A DNA stretch of 64,000 nucleotides from Adiantum capillus-veneris (GCA_014529385.2 CM043943.1:97794355-97858354), one strand, 5' to 3'. Positions 26,406 through 38,334 are shown, counted from the stretch's first letter. Numbers and translations are program-made. The notes: generated by a model not told the origin, from the letters alone.

Positions 26406-26562
26406 CAAGAGCCGTCTTCTGTGTCTCCGACAGCAAGCCGACCCATCGACATAACGAAGGTCTGCCTCTCCCTCTGCCTTTGCCTCTATCTCTCTATCTC
26501 TGTTTCTGTCACAGTACCAAGCTCAGTCTTAACAAACAACACACACAAACAGTCACAAGCAC

Positions 26563-26618
<56 letters not shown>

Positions 26619-26760
26619 AACACACAGACACACATATAAAACATACACACACACACACACAAATATAACATACACACACACACACACATAGAGAGACACA
26701 CACACACAAATATAACTTACACACACACACACAAATACAGGCACACACACACACACATAG

Positions 26761-26820
<60 letters not shown>

Positions 26821-26822
<2 letters not shown>

Positions 26823-26881
26823 CCAAAGGCGCGCGTAGAGAGGCATAACCGGTGTGCATGTCTCTATGCGCGCCGTTAGTA
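26821..26881. repeat. Hairpin module H2, copy 2
   Basis: Left arm TACCAAAGGCGCGCGTAGAG, right arm CTCTATGCGCGCCGTTAGTA. Confidence 0.82.
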
Positions 26882-26960
26882 CTATGCATTGAACAGTGTA
26901 TGTCTGAGTGTTATATATGTATATATATATAGAGAGAGAGAGAGTATTTCTATTACCTTA

Positions 26961-27021
26961 TACTAACGACGCACGGAGGTGTTTGTTGAGGTCAAAACGT
27001 GCTCCACACGCGCCTTTAGTA
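26961..27021. repeat. Hairpin module H1, copy 2
   Basis: Left arm TACTAACGACGCACGGAG, right arm CTCCACACGCGCCTTTAGTA. It lies just upstream of the G2 start. Confidence 0.82.
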
Positions 27022-27076
27022 ATGGGCTCTCTCACTCTCTCTCTCTCTCTCTATTTAAATATGCTAAGCTATAGAA

Positions 27077-27118
<42 letters not shown>

Positions 27119-27148
27119 AGAGAGACTCTTCTTTTTGTGTACAGTGAA

Positions 27149-27973
27149 ATGGCTAGAACAAAAGCCACTGCAAGGAAGGCAGGCAAGGGACCAGGATTAG
27201 CATCTAAAGCAAGTAGCAGATCTGCAACCCCAAAGAAAAGACCTGGAAAACCCAATAAAATTCTGAAAGGGCCAAGGGTGAAGAAGTTACAAACCTGCAT
27301 GGGACTTTCAGAGAAATCAGAAAGGCACAGAAATGTGTAGATTTATGCATACCAAAGTTGCCCTTCCAGAGGATGGTGAGGTCCATATGTGAAGAAGCTA
27401 CCTGGGGCACCAAAAGGTGGAAGGTGGTGGCATTAATGGCTCTACAAGAAGCAGCAGAGGACTTCCTACTGGAGTACTTCAGTGACATGACCATTGTTGT
27501 AGCCCATGCCCACAGGGTTACTATAATGGACAAAGATAGTGAGACACTAAAAAGAATAAGGTGGAGGTATGACAAACTACTGGTCCCCAATGTCTGCAAG
27601 AATAAGAAAATGAGGGAAATTTTGTTATACCCCCCGGAGCTAGTGCCACAACTCACAGTTGTAGATGTCACACATGATGTGAATACAAGGGCAAGGGCAG
27701 AGACTATTGCTCGCCAAACACAGGACATGAGGTTAGCAGAGCTTAAGGAGAAATCAAAAGTAGTAGTGAGTCCCAGAGGCAAACAGAATGCAATGTGACC
27801 CTGTCCATAGAGGCAAGCAATCAAGAAACTCTACTTTCAATGAAGGATGGTTTGCTTGCAGAGATACCATTTGTAGATGGAGCCAGAAAGCTAGCTCTGG
27901 AAAAAGTGGACATTAATTTATTGCAGAATCCAGATGTTCAGATTTCAGACACAATTATCTATGCTTGTCTTAA
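27149..27973 (+). pseudogene. G2 exon A: histone H3-like domain, copy 2 (two frameshifts)
   Basis: Begins MARTKATARK at 27149. Relative to copy 1 it has lost one T near 27305 (in GGACTTTCAG), cutting the frame before alpha-1, and one base near 27770 (in GTGAGTCCC). Between them the histone fold reads on in a second frame, with PFQRMVRSI, KRWKVVALMALQEAAEDF and HAHRVTIMDKDSE. The exon ends at 27973 before GTAAGTG, the same donor as in copy 1. Confidence 0.85.
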
Positions 27974-28045
27974 GTAAGTGTTACTATCTTGCTAGCTTTG
28001 AAAACTCAGATAATAGGTTTGCTAACTCAGGTAAACTCTCTGCAG

Positions 28046-28578
28046 CCTGATCAAAAGTCAACTCCCACTGCACACCCACACAAAGGTGTTTCTTCTTGAT
28101 CCACAAATGTCAATGATTATTAGACAAAAGAACAGTCCATCTGGGACCTTTGAGACTTGGTTTCTCCACTGTGCTATGCTGTAAGTTACTGTCATCATCT
28201 TTCCATATGAGAACAACCATCACTGGAGTCTCATATGCCTTGATGTTGACCAACCAGCAGTGTGGGTGTTCAATTCAATAAAAGGAACCCACCCTGAAAC
28301 TAGGCTGTAAGTGTTTTGTATCAGAAAGTGTTTCTTATAGATATCCATGTAAATTTGAGGCCTCATGCTAACATCTTGACATTGCTTTGTGCAGTTGTAT
28401 AAAGAGGTTGTTGCTTGCCTATGGCAAGCTATGTGGAAGGTATAAACTATACAAGGCCCCAATCAAAGATGTACCTGTCCCAAATTAAACCGATGGAAAT
28501 TCTTGCGGCTGGAGATGTCTTCTCCATGCAGAATATGTCCTGCAAAGCTACTTTGCATTAAAACCTTTCATGACTAAG
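28046..28578 (+). pseudogene. G2 exons B and C: Ulp1/SENP (C48) protease domain, copy 2
   Basis: Exons 28046-28306 and 28395-28578. IIFPYENNHHWSLICLDV carries the His-Trp motif; VWVFNSIKG has Asn where the family has the catalytic Asp. TDGNSCGW follows a TAA where copy 1 has the Gln codon. A second TAA (GAA in copy 1) lies near 28183. Exon sizes equal those of copy 1 (261 and 184 nt), which supports the intron model. Confidence 0.82.
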
Positions 28579-28659
28579 GTACCCATTTGGCAATGCATTC
28601 AGTTAGTTTTGGTTTAGTCTATAAAAGAATTCTCACCATGTGGTCTTTCAATTTTGCAG

Positions 28660-29928
28660 AGTGCTTTAAAAAACTACACATATGATTATTTGCAAAGATA
28701 CCGGGTAAGTTTAATACAACACCTGCTTACTATGTCTAGCCCCAGAGAGCTTGAAGATAGCGGCTTGGATGACCGCACTATTGATCTAACAAAACATGAC
28801 GTGCCACCACGACAAACCCTTGCATCCGATACAGTGGAATCACAACGGGTCGAGGGGGTCATATCAGCAGAAGATGAAAGAGCCGAGGATGAGGAAAGGT
28901 CAAATGAGCATATGGAAGGTGCTAGTGTACAACCAGAGGAGACAATGAAAGAGCCAAGTCAGCCAGTGGAGGAGCCAAAAGAGCCCATGGCTGAAACCCA
29001 AGATGAGGAAAGCAGGTCTATAGATGAGCAAAAGGATATGGATGAGGAAAGCAGGCCTAGGGATGAGCAAACTGATATGGATCAGGCAAGGATGTATGAG
29101 GCAAGCCGATCAACCGAGGGAGAGGAAAAGACCTTGGAGGAAACCTTGAATGAGGTAGAAAGAGCCATGGGGGAGACCCCTGATGAAGATGTGAATGATG
29201 ACTATGAAGATAAAGCAGAGGAGAGCAACAACGACATGAACACTACAGAGACCCAGTATGGACCCTTGCTACCTGTAGATACGGTTGTTCCGGTAATGTC
29301 TATTCAAGTATGGCAAAATATGTTCAGCTTCTAACTACTTATATGTACTTGTCAACTTTTACAGAGGTTGATTATCTTGGACGTCAATGGATTGCTGCTG
29401 ATACGGATGCCTCTCGGTGACAGAGAACCCTTTGAGGATTTGCAAACGTTTCGGATGGGAACTTGTCGAGTCGTGGTTCGTCCAGGAACCAAGGAATTTA
29501 TTCAGTTTCTTCTTCCGCGCTTCAGAGTTTCCATATGGTCTTCAATGCAAAGGCAAAACTTGTCGCCACTAGTTAGAATAGTTTGGAGTGTATGCCACGC
29601 TCACACGTCAGATTTTGCCTTTTTGTATGATCACAGAAAATGCGTTACCGTTGAGGGCCACTACCACCCTAAAAAACCACACTTACCTCTTTTGTACAAA
29701 CCGTTTAGCCAAATCGGTGTACCCTTTGATGCAACTAATACACTACTGATTGATGATACTCCTGAAAAGGGAGAACTAAATCCGCCGGGAACAACTATCT
29801 CACCACCTTCTTTCGAGGGGCATTCCTTCGATTTTTACCTTGAAGACATTCTGATTCCATACTTACAGAAATTGTATCTCAGTCCATTGTTCACGGACGA
29901 GTTTGTACTTTTTAATGAATTAAGATGA
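28660..29928 (+). pseudogene. G2 exons D and E: acidic linker and FCP1/NIF-type phosphatase domain, copy 2
   Basis: Exon D (28660-29292) and exon E (29365-29928) are open throughout and join in phase 0, giving about 398 aa. Motifs include LDVNGLLL, VRPGTKEFIQFLLPRF, IWSSMQRQN and LLIDDTPEKGELNPPGT. With exons A-C the gene would encode about 822 aa, counting copy 1's exon A length. These exons lie downstream of stops, so a separate start (for example the ATG at 28732) cannot be excluded for the present-day copy. Confidence 0.85.
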
Positions 29929-29958
29929 CTCTTCTATCATGTCTTTGTCTTGTCTAAC

Positions 29959-29995
<37 letters not shown>

Positions 29996-30114
29996 ACATG
30001 GTAAAGAAATGTATTTCAAGCACACTTTTTCACAGGGCACAATTGAAAAATGAGCTCAATAAACTTCATGTCTTGAAAGTCATTTGTATACACTTGGGTT
30101 CACAAGAATATCTG

Positions 30115-31535
30115 TTACATTGACACTACTTCAACCCGACCATCCAACTCTTTGCACAAAATATCTTTTTCCCTTTGCCGCATCACCTTACGGCCAGCTA
30201 GGAAAAAGGAAAAATCTGATAGGTCCTTGTCCATTGACTCTTCAAGTATGTCATGCCGCAAATGCTGAAGACTGCATAGCTCCCTTATTGTAACCACCAA
30301 CAGTAGGCCATGCTCTTTATCAATCACTTCCACATCCACAGCAGGATTATCTTCCAAACCTGCAGAAACCTGGTCCATAGGAATGTACTTACCGTTGAGC
30401 ATTTGTGATCGCATATACCAAAACGAGAGTAACAGTGATTGGCTTGCAATCATGTACTTGACAACTAGAGTATCAAGCGCGACCTCGCACCGTAAACCAA
30501 TCTCTTCCTTTGCATACCATCCTCTGTCAAGAAGTTTGTCACAGGATGACTGCTGAAATGACTTGCACATGAACATAGTTTTCGTAACACGGATGTTGTA
30601 GCTATGAAACAGCTCTATGAAGAGTGCAACAGGACAAAAGTTTGCAATTCTAACCAGTTTGGTGGGAATAGAGCTACGTAGAGACCTTTGTATATCCTTG
30701 TAGAGCTTACTTCGCATTGCCTCCACCATTGTTTCCTCGGGAACTGGCCAGTCCACAGTGTTCCAATCCGTTGGTAGAGGCACTTTCACCAACATGCCAT
30801 TCTTATTCCCTGAGCTGAGTTGGTAGAAGTGGTCATAAAAAAATATTCCCTGATCAGCCAGTCTTTTGCTGCTCCTCCCTGAATACTGTAGAGAACTAAT
30901 GTGGGCATGAAAAACATGGAAGAGGCCTATTATGCACTCCACAGGCTCCCATTTCTCATAAGAAGAGGGATAAACTTCTGCAATATATATAAGAAGAGTT
31001 AAACTAAGAGTATCAATAAGTAAAAATGACAAATCTAATGTAATTGAGCTGTGAAGAATGGAGACATTGCTCATAACAAGCAGGAGAAACATTGCAAAAT
31101 ATATAAGAAAAGTTATAATGAGAGTATCAGTAAGTTCACATGTCAAGAGTACTTACAATTGCAACGTGGTTGATGTATATCTGATACATTTCCACCGTTT
31201 GCTATCACCTCTAGATGGGTAAACACATGCTGAACAAGAACTTCCTTTACAAATCTTTTGCCGATTTCAACTTTGAAATCCAACACTCTGGCCTTCCATG
31301 CTGAGCGGTAAACGTTGATACCACTAGACCTCTTGGGTCTTCTTGGTTGCATGAGGACCCATGAAGCTTTATTTATCCTTTGTCCAACCCATTGGTTCTC
31401 TGCACTTATTGAAGCTGGTATTGTAATTGAGGATATGCTACTACTTGGCCTTCTAGGCAAAGTGCAGTTGTTGGTTGTTGGTGTGAGAGACAGTAAACAC
31501 CTGGAGCCTCTTGGGCGAGAAGACGTGGAAGCCAT
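30115..31535 (-). CDS. G1 orphan protein, copy 2
   Basis: Exon 1 is 31157-31535 (MASTSSRPRGS..., donor AATT|GTAAGT). Exon 2 is about 30115-30974; the acceptor GAAG|TTTATCC keeps the frame, whereas the more consensus GCAG two to three bases upstream would create TAA. The predicted length is about 412 aa with no internal stop. The unspliced frame reads a hydrophobic stretch (31146 to about 30980) that is intron, not membrane protein. The intron has an internal near-repeat of its 3' part (TTTGCAATGTTT...). No family recognised; conserved with copy 1. Confidence 0.68.
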
Positions 31536-31856
31536 AGCTCTCAGAGAAAAGATTTAGTGGAGGGAGATTCACTTTGAAAGCATTCTAATGGAGGGAAAGT
31601 GTTTTAGAATTCCAATATCTTGTGCGGGCTTAATGGTCACCCTCCAGTACGTTAATGACCATAAGAGAATATCAGAAGTGGGACCACATGCAAGCACCTA
31701 AAAGCTCGGTAAAAGGAAGGAAATTACGATGCTACAATCCTAGATTCGTGAAAGTTTTATGCTATTTTCTTATTTTTTGAGTCTTTCCACATACTTTCCT
31801 ACGTAACGTAGCCTTCGTGCTCATTGGACGCGCTCTATTATTCTCTCTCTTCATAT

Positions 31857-31889
31857 GGCCCTCCAAATGACCTCTGAAATTTCCTAATG
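31857..31889. repeat. Terminal inverted repeat, copy 2, right side
   Basis: GGCCCTCCAAATGACCTCTG, then AAATTTCCTAATG. Pairs with 20216-20248. Confidence 0.9.
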
Positions 31890-32115
31890 TGAAATAGATA
31901 GATTTGGCTAAATGTAAGTGAATAGATAGATCTTGCTTTTGCATCTAACATCTTCCACTACACTTTTGTGTAGCCATATCTCTTTACACACTCAAAGATG
32001 GGCTCTAATTGACCTTTTTGGGTTAGCACATCTTGGATTTGTTGTTTCCACAAAGAAAAATGTGTCCCATTGAACTTTCTAATATTGTAAATATCCTTGT
32101 CAGAATAAGAGGCCA
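31890..32115 (-). pseudogene. Copia-A gag N-terminal part
   Basis: Minus-strand reading gives IRKFNGTHFSLWKQQIQDVL followed by TQKGQLEPIF and LDAKARSIYSL, the N-terminal signature of plant copia gag. It ends at the TIR transposon; the protein continues at 20215 (NAIVNEATTESV). One in-frame stop replaces part of the sequence before WKMLDAKA. Confidence 0.88.
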
Positions 32116-32430
32116 TGTTTGCAAGACTTGAGCACTATGGTTAGGATGGCTAATCCTAACCATAGTTAAGCATAAGAGGCCATGTTTGCAAGACTTGAGT
32201 ATTATGGTTAGGATGGTTAGGATTAGCTAATCCTAGCTAATCCTCACCACTACCAATGTCGATTTCTAGGATCAGCCATATATCAACTAGCCACTCCCAC
32301 TGCAAATGCAATGTCGGACCTCGTAGCTACCATAGCATACATAATCCTAATTCATGCCATCAAACTTTGTAACATTGTAAATATCCTTGTTGAATAACAG
32401 GCATGTTTGCAAGACTTGGTCACTATGGTT
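32105..32430. repeat. Short local repeats and a duplicated RT fragment in the Copia-A leader
   Basis: The phrase CATGTTTGCAAGACTTG plus TATGGTTAGGATG occurs three times (about 32113, 32170 and 32402). Between them, 32262-32345 closely matches the reverse transcriptase stretch at 17500-17590 in the same orientation, suggesting an internal copy or recombination product. Confidence 0.65.
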
Positions 32431-33431
32431 AGGATGCCAAAGGTTATGGCGAGAAAACTTGGTGAGATTTTGATAGAATCTCCTAAGAGCAGATCTCAAG
32501 CCAAAGTTGTGCTCAAAGTGTCATAAAATGCATGAATGGACTCGCGAAGAAAATTTGGTAGTCTCCTTTGTAGGGAGAGTGAAAACTCAACCCATGTGAC
32601 ACATGAAATGCATAAAAACCAAACTCATCAGAGTGAATCTGGACATAAATTATCACTCTCACTGCCAAACAACCTCCATACTCGGTGTCAAGCAAAATAT
32701 CTAACAAGATACATAACCTATGGTGAGGATACCGTAGTTGGGAACTCCAGCAACCTATATCACCAAAGGTATCTCAACATTTGAGAATACCCTAGCTCAA
32801 TAAAACCTCAAGTAGGACCCTCCACAAGCTAAAAGCAGAAACAAATACTAGCCTTAGTCTCAGAAAGGGCTCTTCTGATCCGAGTCTCAGAAACGACCAA
32901 GAAACCTGCCAAAAAATGGCTCCACATGTTGTACAATGGGTAGTATTCTCAACTCAACCTACATGAGTAATTGCACACAAGCAAGTGCCAACAACTATTG
33001 CATGCAGTAACAAAACCACAGCGGGGATTCCTGCTCTCAAAAGAGCTCAATAGCATTATGTGTGCTCAAGAGAATATGCCTTTGTCAACAAATAGCCATC
33101 TGCAGAGTAATTACTACCAAAAATCACTACCAAGAATGCCTCTGAAGATGTTGAATATGTGTGTCTCTAAAAATCTGGAGAACTTGGTGGGTGTGGGCTT
33201 GAAAGCCCCCCTCTAAGCTTGTGTATTGGTGTAGACTACAAATCCAATGCCGATTTTTTCCATCGAACGGAAATGCCAAAAACACCAAGATCGAAGCCAA
33301 AACCTGTGCCAAGAACGTGATCGATGTGCTCAATATCGATGTCAAGTGTCACTCTTCTATGATAGAGGTACCTCACTCGCGCATGTTGATGAGTGCAATC
33401 ATCCGCGGGAAATGGTTGTCGGCGAGAGCAT

Positions 33432-33682
33432 TGTGCGCTCCTTGCCGCACTGTCGAAGCAAGGGACTTGCCAATACACCGTGTGCGAGCCACAAACGGCT
33501 CCAAGCACACAACAAGCCTAAACTAGCAAGCTCAAGAGAGCAAAGGGTGTGTCACTCACCGCTCTACACTCGCCTTCGTGGTGGATTCCTCGCCGCGATG
33601 AAGAAGAAGCTGCAGTAGTGCCGCGCTCAACCGCTTTGCCGCCGTCGTGCCTTTGTAATGCTCGATCGCACACACACTCTCC

Positions 33683-33715
<33 letters not shown>

Positions 33716-33971
33716 GAGGAGGTGAAGAAGAAGAAGATGGAGATGGAGCAAGAGCACTCTTCTATTGCACAAATGAGAGAATGAGTAAAAATTAGGTTTA
33801 GTTGGCTTTTATAGGAGCTCACCCCATTCACACTTGGGCGCCCATGCTTAGCCAACTAATCCCTTGAATGTCCCAGTTAGAGTGCGCCTCTCATCGGCGA
33901 TCACTCTACCTTTCCCTATTGGTCCGACAAGACCGGTACCTGACTCTAAATAATACAAAGTTTATAGATCA
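33432..33971 (-). repeat. LTR-C 3' LTR
   Basis: Matches 38886-39420 almost throughout, including an internal (CT)n-(CA)n tract. A purine-rich AGGAAGGGGGGC lies on the minus strand about 30 nt upstream (near 34000-34012). Confidence 0.88.
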
Positions 33972-35681
33972 TAGGGTGTCCGTGTGCCGTGAGGGTTAAC
34001 ATGCCCCCCTTCCTGATGTAGATTCCGTCCTCGGAAGCTATTGAGTTGAAGCTGGTTCGTCGAGGTGGAAGAGCATTTGAGATGAATGTCCTTAGCCTTC
34101 TTCAGTCGCTGCAAAATCAAACAACATTGGCACAGTAATTGCATTCTCTTAAAAAGCATATGCAGTTTTAGGTAGACAAATTGACTGGTAAAAGAATTTC
34201 AAACAATTTGTTAGCAATGAACATTAGATTGCAATGTTATCAAATGCATAAACAGATGTAAAGGTAGAAAATTAAACAAGTCTGGGGTCGCTAATTTGAC
34301 GGTCAAAAGGCACTAGAGATCGAATATTAATACCATGGGTAAGCTTCTTAATTTTTTGTGGTCAATTAAGTTGTTTAATCGCGAGAGCCAAGTATTCATG
34401 TTCGAGGGCTGACTAGAGGCTATATCTAGAAAACCTTGTAGTTAAGCTACCATAAAAGGAATTTCTCATGAAATCATCGCCTGACTGATTACTTTTTCTT
34501 TGACCCCCCAAAGTCTTTTCACATTGATTCAATTATGATGTGTGGGCTTCTTTTGTATGCCTTGGGTTTTTTGCTTTTCAAGGAAAAGCGCCCACACTGG
34601 GAACCTCTAGGGCTCTAGTACCATAGGCTATACATGTGAGTGAAGTACCAAATCAAGCTGAGATTTCTCTTCCAGCTTAAAATTTTACATTGTGGCACTT
34701 TGATTTTTTTGTTTGTTCATTTTCATCATTTTAATTTTGTAACTTTGGGGGGGTCATATAACACAGTTACCCTCCCCAGGCTCATCACATTAGTAAACTC
34801 CCTTTATAATACTTAAGCTAAAGGTCAATAGGGTTAAGCCCACTAGAAAGCCCTAGTACATTTCATACAATGCTGCCTAAATCGGATTAAGAACCTAAGT
34901 AACCATTGCTTATTAGGAAGGCATTCCCCATGGTATTAAGAGAAGATTTCTAATACCTAGCTTGGTCAAACTAGCTTAGTCGGACTGCTTGATTTTTACA
35001 CCTAAACAAGTGATTATGACAAAACACTACATTGAATTAAATGTTTGATACTAAGCCAATGCGCTGAATATTATGCTACCAATCACAATCAAAGCAGACA
35101 AAACATGGATGCAAAAAGATAAGGGCAATGCTAATGGACAAGAAACACCTGTTTGTGTCGATGGTCGCGCTTGATTTGAAGTGTGAACGAGAGAAAGGTT
35201 CCATGAAGGTCCAAATCCTATCAATAGCAACACGTTCCTGTACACACTAGGAAACAAAAGGAATACCTCCAGGTGGAACATTAGTGGGAAAAGAGAACTT
35301 TGCTAATCACTCAACTCTAAAACAGAAACACTGCTATCGTACTAATCTTACCTACCCTCCATCACTCAAGTGATGAGGATCAAAGGTGTTTTATGGCATA
35401 GGTTTCTGTTTCACTGTACCAGATGTGACATGTGTAGGTCTGAGTCAATGTTTTGACTTTTAAGGTGCATACTCGTTTGCTAATTGCTCTTGCTCTTTAT
35501 TTTTTTGTTTTTTGTGAGTATAAAGCTTTATATGTACATTCCCTAAGATTGGTGATTGAGAGGTCAGGGAAAAAGGTTGAGAGGGAAGCAAGTGAATGAT
35601 GGATGTCCACAAACACTCCCCCATTCCTTGGGTAGATCATACCATTTGAAATGAGCTTGTCACCCTTTGAAACCAATTGTT
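33972..35681. other. LTR-C non-coding interior
   Basis: About 1.7 kb between the gag/protease gene and the 3' LTR, AT-rich, with no recognisable polymerase or integrase on either strand. This supports a non-autonomous element. Confidence 0.6.
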
Positions 35682-38072
35682 TCAGTTGGTAATAGGTGAG
35701 GATTTTTGCCAGTAGTTTTCTATTACCCTAGGTGCCTCGTCAAGTTGCAACGGTGGTAAGTTACTCTCCCAGGATCGAACTTGAAGTGGTTCATCAGGTG
35801 ATTCTTGAACACTGGGAGGTGTGGATTCTTTTGTAGCTTCATGGAGGTCCACTACTATAGATGGAGGCTTTGTAGAAGCTTTTACCTCTATGGATGTATT
35901 ACATGAGGAGCTAGAAGCTTCATGGGACTCCCCCCTTCCTGAGATAGGTGGAACAAATCGTTCTTTCTTTGGTACCCTAACTAGCTCGGGAGAGGGTGTG
36001 TAGCATTCTTTGATTTTTTTCTTTCCACGATCATTGATTCGTTTTGGAGCTACGGGATTGGGCTCACTTGGGTCAGGTGATAGGTAAGAGCACAATCTAC
36101 GTTTTGGCACCCAGATTTGATCATTCCCTTGATAGTAGCCTTGGGCTTCCAATAGTCGTTTAGGGATCCATCGCAACATTTTCTTACTTTTCTTGGAGCG
36201 AGTGGTACGTTTCTTACAAGGCTTCTGTTTTTTAGCATTAGCTATGGTCACTAAAGAAGCTTTAGGGACCCACTTGTATGTTTTCTTCGTTACATTAGGA
36301 TGAGCCTTGTGTGTCGCAAGCTTTCTTTCAACTACATCAGTTGAAGCTCTAGAGAGTTGGGCTATGGGGACGTATGGTTCAACCTCCTGGACATGCAATG
36401 TCTTGGGTTTTATTTCCTTAGGCAATATCTTAGGGACTATGGCTTGAGTGGTAGGGCTAAGAGTTGGCTTTTGCGTTGTAACACCCCCAGTCCCCCAATC
36501 AATAGTGCATTTGGTGGCTATCATCCACGTGCGGCCTAGGTTTATATTACCCTCCATAGTTCCAGTAGGCATGACCAAAAAGTCTTGAGCTACAATTCCA
36601 TTGTCATAACTGACAGAAGTGTGCCAGATTCCAAAAACCGTAGTTTTTTTCTTGTTGACACCCTTGAGTTGGATAATACTCTCAGATAGAGGTGGCTTCC
36701 CTAACTGACACCACACCCCATAGGATAGCAGATTATATTTAGCACCCGTGTCCAATAAGGCGTTATATAGCACTTTTCCATAGGCACTATTTAACTCAAT
36801 AGGGTATCCTAGAGGTGTGTCAGAGTCCAACCCATCCTCTTCAATTTCCATGTGTGCATAAGGGGCTAGAGGCACATACGGTCGAGGCCCCATATTAGGT
36901 ACTACGACACTAGGTAGTGGCACTGCGCTAACCGTAGATGCCATCGGTACATTCTCTGTCAGGCTTATCCCTGGAGTGAGCACTGTGTTTTCCTTAATAG
37001 AGGGTTGAGCCAAGTTAGGGAAGCTAAAGTTGTCGCTCGGAGGCTCAGATTGCATAGAGACCCCAGGTGAAATGACGTAAGATGGGTCCATGGGGCTCAT
37101 TAGAGGAGTCTCCATTTGTGATAGAGTAGGCTGTTGAGCCTTGCTCGTATCCAGAAATCTCATGGGGCCAGTTGAGAGTATATTTACCCCTCGGTTTTGC
37201 CTTTCCGATTGAATAATGCCATGGATAACATTACAGATCATTTTTTGTTGATCTTCGATGCTCGTGGCACTAGAGGTGGATTGTACAATCTCTATCCATC
37301 CTACATGGTAGGCGTGGCCAGAGTGTAGATCCGTCAACACCTCAGTGTGGAGGTCGTATGTCCAATGATCATTAATGAACAATCCTTCTAGAGTCGACGT
37401 GTTAACGGTTTCTTGTGAGGTAGAAGCAATGTTGCTCCCCGTGGTTTTACTTGTCACCAACGGTACTCTAGAGGGAACTTCTGAAGGAGGCAGCTCAGCA
37501 GGGCCTTCTTGGTAAGAAGTTGGTAGGATATCCACATGGACACTCTTTGGGGGTGTGGGGTCCACGTGCGATGTGAAAGGAGAGTCCACTTCCCCACCCC
37601 CTTCGTGTGATTCATTTGCATCAGGTTCCGAGCGAGTAGCTCTACCTAATGTTTCCATGAAACGGCTAAACATACTAGTACTAGGCTGTGGAGCTTTGGG
37701 AGGTGCATGGCCTTCTCTCTCAGTGTTTTGGGTAGGGTATGCTTCCATGATTTCTGAGTCGGAGGAGGAATCACTAGCGGCTATTTTAGGGTCTTGGGTG
37801 GTGCTACCTTGTGTCCCCACTGAGGGTCTAGAGCTTATCGTGGATGGGTAATGGGTGTCCGTATGAACAGAGGCACTACCAATGTGATCGTGCTCTAACA
37901 CTCGTCCAGAGCGTAGGTTCATATGACTTGATCCCCTAGAAGTGTCAGTGAGTTCCCGTGAAGGCTGCTCACCTAGTATTTTTGGGTGTTTTGCAACCCG
38001 TCTTTCCTTAATTTGACTTTTTGGTCCTTTTTTTTCTGACCCGGCTATAGAATAGAGCGTATGATAGCTCAA
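35682..38072 (-). CDS. LTR-C gag/retropepsin-like protein, 796 aa, uninterrupted
   Basis: A single long open frame starting MSYHTLYSIAGSEKKGPK. The N-terminal half is Ser/Thr/Pro-rich and low complexity. The middle has a retropepsin-like segment: VLYNALLDTGAKYNLLSYG with the DTGA catalytic motif, and later NINLGRTWM. The C-terminal part is Lys/Arg-rich with W(V/I)PK repeats (TYKWVPKASL, MLRWIPKRLLEAQ, YYQGNDQIWVPKRR). In retroelements, gag forms the particle and the protease matures it. No zinc knuckle is seen. The intact frame suggests recent activity, helped by enzymes from elsewhere. Confidence 0.8.
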   Translation of the reverse strand: MSYHTLYSIAGSEKKGPKSQIKERRVAKHPKILGEQPSRELTDTSRGSSHMNLRSGRVLEHDHIGSASVHTDTHYPSTISSRPSVGTQGSTTQDPKIAASDSSSDSEIMEAYPTQNTEREGHAPPKAPQPSTSMFSRFMETLGRATRSEPDANESHEGGGEVDSPFTSHVDPTPPKSVHVDILPTSYQEGPAELPPSEVPSRVPLVTSKTTGSNIASTSQETVNTSTLEGLFINDHWTYDLHTEVLTDLHSGHAYHVGWIEIVQSTSSATSIEDQQKMICNVIHGIIQSERQNRGVNILSTGPMRFLDTSKAQQPTLSQMETPLMSPMDPSYVISPGVSMQSEPPSDNFSFPNLAQPSIKENTVLTPGISLTENVPMASTVSAVPLPSVVVPNMGPRPYVPLAPYAHMEIEEDGLDSDTPLGYPIELNSAYGKVLYNALLDTGAKYNLLSYGVWCQLGKPPLSESIIQLKGVNKKKTTVFGIWHTSVSYDNGIVAQDFLVMPTGTMEGNINLGRTWMIATKCTIDWGTGGVTTQKPTLSPTTQAIVPKILPKEIKPKTLHVQEVEPYVPIAQLSRASTDVVERKLATHKAHPNVTKKTYKWVPKASLVTIANAKKQKPCKKRTTRSKKSKKMLRWIPKRLLEAQGYYQGNDQIWVPKRRLCSYLSPDPSEPNPVAPKRINDRGKKKIKECYTPSPELVRVPKKERFVPPISGRGESHEASSSSCNTSIEVKASTKPPSIVVDLHEATKESTPPSVQESPDEPLQVRSWESNLPPLQLDEAPRVIENYWQKSSPITN

Positions 38073-38334
38073 AACAAGCGTCTCGGTCAGAGGGTCGTGC
38101 CGTGCTTTACAGCCCTCCGTTTGGTCACTCTATGCCCTCGGATTCCCTAAAACTGTCAATTTCCAGTAGGGAACTAGGCCCAAACTAGAAAGTCTAAGGG
38201 TGCAAGTGGGAAGAGAAAGGAGGAGAGTGGAGGACTTGTCCCACATGCTCTCATTCTCTCTTGAGGGAGTAGGGTATATATATAAGAGTGAGTGTAGTAT
38301 ATATCAGAAGACTGAGGACTGAGGCCTGGGCCTG

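Larger units (their letters stand above)
25907..27148. promoter_or_regulatory. Divergent G4/G2 intergenic region, copy 2
   Basis: 1.24 kb between the G4 start (25906, leftward) and the G2 start (27149, rightward), nearly the same size as in copy 1. It holds (CT)n to about 26180, the (CA)n/ATATAAC minisatellite (26560-26760), (CT)n at 26761-26818 and hairpins H2 and H1. Confidence 0.5.

Noticed and set aside
30977-31146. Possible membrane protein from a hydrophobic frame in G1
   Set aside because: The stretch lies between a GTAAGT donor and an acceptor, and copy 1 does not keep it as a frame; best read as intron.
33427-33431. AGCAT / AGAAT as the LTR-C target duplication
   Set aside because: One mismatch, and it requires shifting the LTR edge by one base beyond CA; not strong enough to call.
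33236-33618. Plus- and minus-strand ORFs of about 90-120 aa over the LTR-C left LTR
   Set aside because: They overlap the LTR boundary and repeat in the other LTR only in part; no motif, no supporting gene structure.
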